A stretch of DNA of 64,000 bases from the NCBI GenBank assembly GCA_020850455.1, contig JADZEQ010000002.1, positions 1 through 64,000 on the forward strand. The letters are read 5' to 3'. This stretch comes from Sphingomonadaceae bacterium (GTDB taxonomy: Bacteria > Pseudomonadota > Alphaproteobacteria > Sphingomonadales > Sphingomonadaceae). The notes beneath the pieces were generated by a model that did no database searches, had not been told where the DNA came from, and was given only the letters and a program-made list of their open reading frames with translations. This document shows positions 60,219 to 64,000 of the stretch, one piece after another (positions within the stretch are counted from its first letter, which is position 1; each line of letters begins with the position of its first letter). A program made the position numbers and the translations under genes.

Positions 60219-63047
60219 CTAATGCGCGGCGCCCCATGTGTCGCCGACACCCACATCGACGACCAGCGGCACCGACAATGTGACGATGGGTTGCGCCGCC
60301 CCCTCCATTACCGATTTGATGATCGGAGTAGCCGCATCGACCAGATGTTCGGGCGCTTCAAACACCAATTCGTCATGCACCTGCAACAGCAGGGCGACAT
60401 CCTGCAATCCGGCGGCAGCGAGCGCGCCGTCCATCCGGTTCATGGCACGTTTGATGATGTCCGCGCTCGTCCCCTGAATCGGTGCGTTAATCGCGGCACG
60501 TTCACTGCCCGACCTTTCGGTCTGATTGGGTGATTTGATGCGCGGAAACCAGGTTTTGCGCCCGAACAAGGTTTCGGTGAAACCCGTTTCGCGTGCATGT
60601 TCGAGCGTCGCCTGAATATAATCGCTGATACCGGGAAAGCGTTCAAAATAGCGGCTGATTATTTCCTGCGCCTCCCCGTTCGAAATTTCGAGCCGTTGGG
60701 CAAGGCCATAGCGCGAAATCCCGTATAAAATCGCGAAGTTGACGGTTTTGGCCTTGGCGCGGCTGTCGCGCGTCACCTCGCCAAATAATTCCACCGCCGT
60801 GCGCGCGTGAATGTCCGCGCCATCGGCAAAGGCGTCCTTTAACTGGGGCACATCGGCCATATGTGCCGCCAGCCGCAGTTCAATCTGGCTATAATCGGCG
60901 GCGATCAACTTATGCCCCGGCGCGGCGACAAAGGCTTCGCGAATTTGCCGCCCGGTTTCGCTGCGGATGGGGATATTCTGCAAATTGGGGTCGGTGGACG
61001 ATAATCGCCCGGTCTGTGCGCCAACCAGACTATAGCTGGTGTGGACCCGGCCGGTCACCCCGTTGATCTGCGCCTGCAATGCGTCGGTGTAGGTGGATTT
61101 CAGCTTTGCCACCTGCCGCCATTCGAGGATGAGGCGGGCGATGGCGACCCCATCACGCTCCAGCCGTTCCAACTCATTCTGGTCGGTGGACCAGTCACCC
61201 GATTTCCCCTTGCGCCCGCCCTTCAGCGCCATTTTGTCGAACAAAATCTCCCCCAATTGCTTGGGGCTGGCGATGGTAAAGGGGGTGCCCGCTTCGGCAT
61301 ATATCGCCGCCTCCAGCCGTACCATATCATCGGCGAAAACCGATGAAAGGCGGGCCAAAGCCCCCCGATTCACCAAAATGCCGCGCCTTTCCATCGCCAT
61401 CACACTGGCGGGCAGCGCGCGATCAACCATTTCATAAATGCGGCTCCCCCCCTCCTGCCACAGGCGATGGCGCAGCAACCGCCATAGCCGCCATGTGACA
61501 TCGGCATCCTCCGCCGCATATTGGGTCGCCCGGTCCAAGGGCACTTCGGCAAAGCTGATCTGGCTTTTGCCCGTCCCGCACACATCCTTGAACGCGATGC
61601 ATATATGGTCGAGGTGGCGGCGCGCCAGTTCGTCCATACCATGGCCATGTGCCCCTGCATCGAGCGCAAAGGACAGCAGCATCGTATCATCAATATTGGC
61701 AAAGCGGACGCCATGCTGCGCCAAAACCGCCATATCATATTTAAGATTATGGCCGATTTTCAGGACGCTTTCGTCCGCTGCCAGCGCGCCGATGCGTTCG
61801 ATGGCAGCGGCAAAATCCACCTGCTCGGGCGTTTCGGAGAGGAGGTCATGTCCCCCATGACCCAGCGGGATATAGCAAGCCTTGCCCGCGCCAAGCGCCA
61901 TCGAAACGCCGACCAAACGGCCTGTCACCGCATCCAGACTGGCGGTTTCGGTGTCGATGGCGACATGGCCCAATGCGCGCGCCTCCGCCAGCCATGCGTC
62001 GAGCGCGGCGACGTTGGTGATCGTCATATATTGGCTGCGGTCGATGGCGGGAATGTCGGGCAGGCCATGCGTTGCGCCATCGGCGCGCGCTGTGTCATTG
62101 CTGGATTCGCGCACGAGGGGTGCGGCGAGCCCCGTCGCGCGGCCTGCGGGCGGCCCCGCGTCATTGCCCAGCCGCGCGGCAAGGCTTTTGAACCCATGAT
62201 GGGTTAGAAATTCACGCAAGGGTTCCGGCGGTATGCCCTCCAGCTTCAGCGCGTCGAGATCAACCGGCAGGGGGACGTCGCATTTCAATTCGACCAAAAG
62301 GCGCGACAGGCGCGCCTGTTCGGCAAAATTGATCAGATTTTCACGCAGCTTGCCCGGCTTCATCGACGGCGCAGCGGTGAGCACGGCGTCAAAATCACCA
62401 TGTTCGTTGATCAGCTTTGCCGCCGTCTTGGGGCCGACGCCCGGAACGCCGGGGACATTGTCCACGCTGTCCCCCATCAGCCCCAAAACGTCGCCCAGCC
62501 GTTCAGGGCCAACACCAAATTTTTCGACCACCGCATCGCGGCCAAGCCGCAGATTTTTCATCGTGTCGAGCATGTCGATGCTGGGCCGGTCGGGCAGCAC
62601 ATCGACGCTCACCAACTGCATCAGATCCTTGTCCGCCGAAACAATCGTCACATCCCACCCCGCCGCCATTGCGGCGGTGGCGTAACTCGCGATCAAATCA
62701 TCCGCCTCAAACCCCGGAAGCTCGATGCAGGGCAGCGAAAATGCGCGTGTCGCGTCGCGGATCAGCGGGAATTGCGGCACCAGATCTTCGGGCGCGGGCG
62801 GGCGGTGCGCCTTATATGCAGGGTAGATGTCGTTACGAAAACTCTTGCCACTATGGTCGAGGATGACCGCCAAATGGCTCGGCCCATCGGCCTTGTGCAA
62901 ATCATCGGCGAGCTTCCAGAGCATCGTCGTATAACCATAGACCGCGCCGACCGGCACACCGGCCGGATTGGTCAGCGGGGGCAGCCGGTGATAGGCCCGG
63001 AAAATATAGCCCGAGCCGTCGACGAGGAAGAGGTGATTGCGCGCCAT
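60219..63047 (-). CDS. polA: DNA polymerase I
   Basis: 5' nuclease domain (HLFLVDGSGYIFRAYHRLPPL), 3'-5' exo-like domain, polymerase motifs DYSQIELRLAAH and LLQVHDELVFE. Confidence 0.97.
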   Translation of the reverse strand: MARNHLFLVDGSGYIFRAYHRLPPLTNPAGVPVGAVYGYTTMLWKLADDLHKADGPSHLAVILDHSGKSFRNDIYPAYKAHRPPAPEDLVPQFPLIRDATRAFSLPCIELPGFEADDLIASYATAAMAAGWDVTIVSADKDLMQLVSVDVLPDRPSIDMLDTMKNLRLGRDAVVEKFGVGPERLGDVLGLMGDSVDNVPGVPGVGPKTAAKLINEHGDFDAVLTAAPSMKPGKLRENLINFAEQARLSRLLVELKCDVPLPVDLDALKLEGIPPEPLREFLTHHGFKSLAARLGNDAGPPAGRATGLAAPLVRESSNDTARADGATHGLPDIPAIDRSQYMTITNVAALDAWLAEARALGHVAIDTETASLDAVTGRLVGVSMALGAGKACYIPLGHGGHDLLSETPEQVDFAAAIERIGALAADESVLKIGHNLKYDMAVLAQHGVRFANIDDTMLLSFALDAGAHGHGMDELARRHLDHICIAFKDVCGTGKSQISFAEVPLDRATQYAAEDADVTWRLWRLLRHRLWQEGGSRIYEMVDRALPASVMAMERRGILVNRGALARLSSVFADDMVRLEAAIYAEAGTPFTIASPKQLGEILFDKMALKGGRKGKSGDWSTDQNELERLERDGVAIARLILEWRQVAKLKSTYTDALQAQINGVTGRVHTSYSLVGAQTGRLSSTDPNLQNIPIRSETGRQIREAFVAAPGHKLIAADYSQIELRLAAHMADVPQLKDAFADGADIHARTAVELFGEVTRDSRAKAKTVNFAILYGISRYGLAQRLEISNGEAQEIISRYFERFPGISDYIQATLEHARETGFTETLFGRKTWFPRIKSPNQTERSGSERAAINAPIQGTSADIIKRAMNRMDGALAAAGLQDVALLLQVHDELVFEAPEHLVDAATPIIKSVMEGAAQPIVTLSVPLVVDVGVGDTWGAAH

Positions 63048-63101
63048 GGCCCCGCGATAGCAATTTGCCAGCGGGCGCGCGAGGGGGCTTTCAGCTAGCC
63101 G

Positions 63102-63224
63102 TTATTTCTTGCCGCCGTCGCTTTTGCCGGGCTTGCCATCCCCACCGGTCGCCTGTTGCGGCGGCACCGCACCCTTGGCATCACCGCTGCCCTTGCTGGT
63201 CGAAGATTTGCTGGCATCGCTCAT
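63102..63224 (-). CDS. Small hydrophilic Ser/Gly/Lys-rich protein of 40 aa
   Basis: MSDASKSSTSKGSGDAKGAVPPQQATGGDGKPGKSDGGKK*, below the ORF-track cutoff. Confidence 0.45.
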   Translation of the reverse strand: MSDASKSSTSKGSGDAKGAVPPQQATGGDGKPGKSDGGKK

Positions 63225-63362
63225 TTTCTTGCCCTCTCACCAATTAATGGGCCGACAGGCTGCCACAAGCCTTGCAAAAGTGCAAAAAATTTATCCTTTG
63301 ATGGCCGCCGTTTGGCGCGCGCCCTTGACTTGGCGCGCCCTCCACCCGCATGGGCAAGCGCC

Positions 63363-64000
63363 ATGAGCAGCAACAGCCCATATAATATCACCCTGCCCGA
63401 CGGGTCGGTACGCCAAATGCCGCACGGCAGCAGCCCTGCGGACGTCGCCGCCGCCATATCCCCTGGCCTTGCCAAGGCCGTAATCGCCGCACGTGTGGAC
63501 GGCGAATTGGTCGATGCGACCGCGCCCTTTACCGGCGATGCGGCGCTCCACCTCGTCACCGCGCGCGATGAAGCCGACGCGCTGGAATTGGCACGGCATG
63601 ATTTTGCCCATGTGCTGGCAGAGGCGGTGCAGCAGATTTTCCCCGGCACACAAATTACCTTTGGCCCGGCGACCGAGGATGGCTTTTATTATGACGTGAT
63701 GCCACCCGCATCGCGCGGCCCCTTTACGGAGGAGGAATTGCCCGCGATCGAGGCGGCGATGCGCGCCATCATCGCCGCCGACAAGCCGTTGCGTCGCGAA
63801 GTCTGGTCGCGCGCCGACCTCATCCAGCGCTGGCAGCAGCAGGGCGAAAGCTTCAAGGCCGAATGGGCCGCAGAACTGCCCGAAGGGGAGGAATTGAGCG
63901 TCTATTGGTCGGGTGACGACTGGATGGACATGTGCCGGGGGCCGCATTTGCCCTCTACCGGACGGCTCGACCCCGCAGCCTTCAAATTGATGCGCGTTGC
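63363..64000 (+). CDS. thrS: Threonyl-tRNA synthetase (partial, runs off right edge)
   Basis: TGS domain (ITLPDGSVRQMPHGSSPADVAAAISPGLAKAVIAARVDGELVD), HDFAHVLAEAVQQIFPGTQITFGPATEDGFYYDV, DMCRGPHLPSTG. Confidence 0.96.
   Translation, partial: MSSNSPYNITLPDGSVRQMPHGSSPADVAAAISPGLAKAVIAARVDGELVDATAPFTGDAALHLVTARDEADALELARHDFAHVLAEAVQQIFPGTQITFGPATEDGFYYDVMPPASRGPFTEEELPAIEAAMRAIIAADKPLRREVWSRADLIQRWQQQGESFKAEWAAELPEGEELSVYWSGDDWMDMCRGPHLPSTGRLDPAAFKLMRV

Noticed and set aside
1-64000. CRISPR arrays, rRNA operons, complete tRNAs, IS elements, prophage structural genes
   Set aside because: No regularly spaced repeats, rRNA-like sequence, complete cloverleaf, transposase or phage structural proteins were seen.

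Overview
High-GC alphaproteobacterial chromosome segment, probably Sphingomonadales (gene content and order; not verified by search). Three zones are visible. (1) ~1-2150 is accessory DNA: the N-terminus of a tyrosine integrase running off the left edge, a 46-bp 3' fragment of a tRNA-Gly(GCC) gene that looks like an attachment-site scar, a small operon encoding a 46-aa protein, a GIY-YIG protein and a PD-(D/E)XK-like protein, and a truncated metallo-beta-lactamase-fold gene. (2) ~3.3-28.5 kb is a dense catabolic cluster: two old-yellow-enzyme (OYE) reductases, two Rieske oxygenase alpha subunits, a KstD-like flavoprotein, several SDRs, two acyl-CoA ligases, amidohydrolase, amidase, TauD/TfdA dioxygenase, two SnoaL-like proteins, TonB-dependent receptor, MFS transporter, two overlapping Lrp/AsnC regulators and a tyrosine-phosphatase-like lipoprotein. 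A recurring ATTTGCGTAATT-like motif lies in its intergenic promoter regions. (3) ~28.8-64 kb is mostly housekeeping: yhhQ, argB, yggT, folD, marC, panB, yfgM-like, bamB, der, bfr/bfd, ahpC/ahpF, trcR (DUF1013), clpA, pheA, polA and the start of thrS. Best leads for something undescribed are the unassigned catabolic cluster with its motif, the small nuclease operon beside the integrase, and a nested hairpin covering the RBS and start codon of a secreted protein downstream of clpA. All assignments come from reading the sequence; no database search was run.
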